Assembly: GCF_002443255.2 (NCBI RefSeq)
Contig: NW_019211456.1
Span: 46,138,324-46,202,323, forward strand
DNA length: 64,000 nucleotides
Origin: Varroa destructor
Taxonomy: Eukaryota; Arthropoda; Arachnida; Mesostigmata; Varroidae
Direction: 5' to 3'
Positions 63,768 through 64,000 of this stretch are shown here, piece by piece. Position 1 is the first letter of the stretch; each line of letters begins with the position of its first letter. The notes below the pieces were generated by a model that saw only the letters and a list, made by a program, of their open reading frames with translations, was not told the DNA's origin and ran no database searches. Both the position numbers and the translations under genes were made by a program.

Positions 63768-63969
63768 TAACGAGATCTTCAAAATTATCTGTGCTCATAA
63801 CAACGTCATCAAATAGACTAAAGTGATAATCATTATTATACAATATGTCGAACCTTTTATGTCTTGCCATAAATAGAACAACCCGAATTTGGATACCTGC
63901 ATTGTGTGTACTAACTCGCATACTCATACGCGTATTGATACACAGCCATTGCACAACATGCCTTTCCAT
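63670..63969 (-). pseudogene. Possible decayed reverse-transcriptase fragment
   Basis: The frame includes LFDDVVMSTDNFEDLVTIHK. It loosely resembles the catalytic DD region of Ty3/gypsy-type reverse transcriptases: an aromatic or hydrophobic residue, then DDV, a serine, and an acidic/His-bearing helix. No other RT motif is visible and the window ends 31 bases further on. The resemblance may be chance. Confidence 0.15.
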
Positions 63970-64000
63970 CTACACCAGATTAAAGATGCTCCTTTAGCGA

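Overview
The window reads as nuclear DNA of a eukaryote, probably an invertebrate animal. It is AT-rich, has no closely packed long ORFs, no operons and no ribosome-binding sites, and carries AT/CA/CTG microsatellites, small hairpin elements and a retroposed poly(A) insert. An arthropod is my best guess, but this is inference. The guess rests on general texture and on the relatives of the viral insert, because no host gene could be identified by name.

The one clearly recognisable object lies at about 47,982-50,095: an endogenous copy of a small circular single-stranded (CRESS) DNA virus of circovirus/cyclovirus type. Going left to right, it holds (1) a plus-strand remnant that I read as the 3' end of the capsid gene, ending in a stop codon with an overlapping AATAAA; (2) a complete but twice-frameshifted Rep gene on the minus strand, with all three rolling-circle endonuclease motifs and the Walker A, Walker B and motif C of a superfamily 3 helicase; (3) the replication-origin stem-loop, with a perfect 12-bp stem and a CAGTATTAC/CAATATTAC nonanucleotide; (4) a TATA box; and (5) two overlapping plus-strand ORFs, the second carrying an intensely arginine-rich block like the DNA-binding terminus of a capsid protein. 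Rep and the plus-strand genes diverge from the origin. The capsid tail lies convergent with Rep at the other edge. That is the layout of a circular genome opened inside the capsid gene.

The origin hairpin is split exactly at its loop by a 170-nt insert with a 16-nt poly(A) tail in minus orientation. The insert is flanked by 15-bp direct repeats that differ at one base, which is the signature of LINE-type retroposition. It can be drawn as a compact multi-arm RNA fold and matches no RNA family I know. Just left of the viral copy is a cluster of three short inverted-repeat elements (47,709-47,937).

Elsewhere (1-47,600 and 50,700-64,000) I see no gene I can name. I list a few ORFs that look like possible host exons because of splice-like borders, a Kozak context, or a TATA box plus signal peptide, all with low confidence. 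I also list microsatellites, one perfect 17-bp palindrome, two further hairpins, and brief descriptions of the long stretches where nothing is supported.
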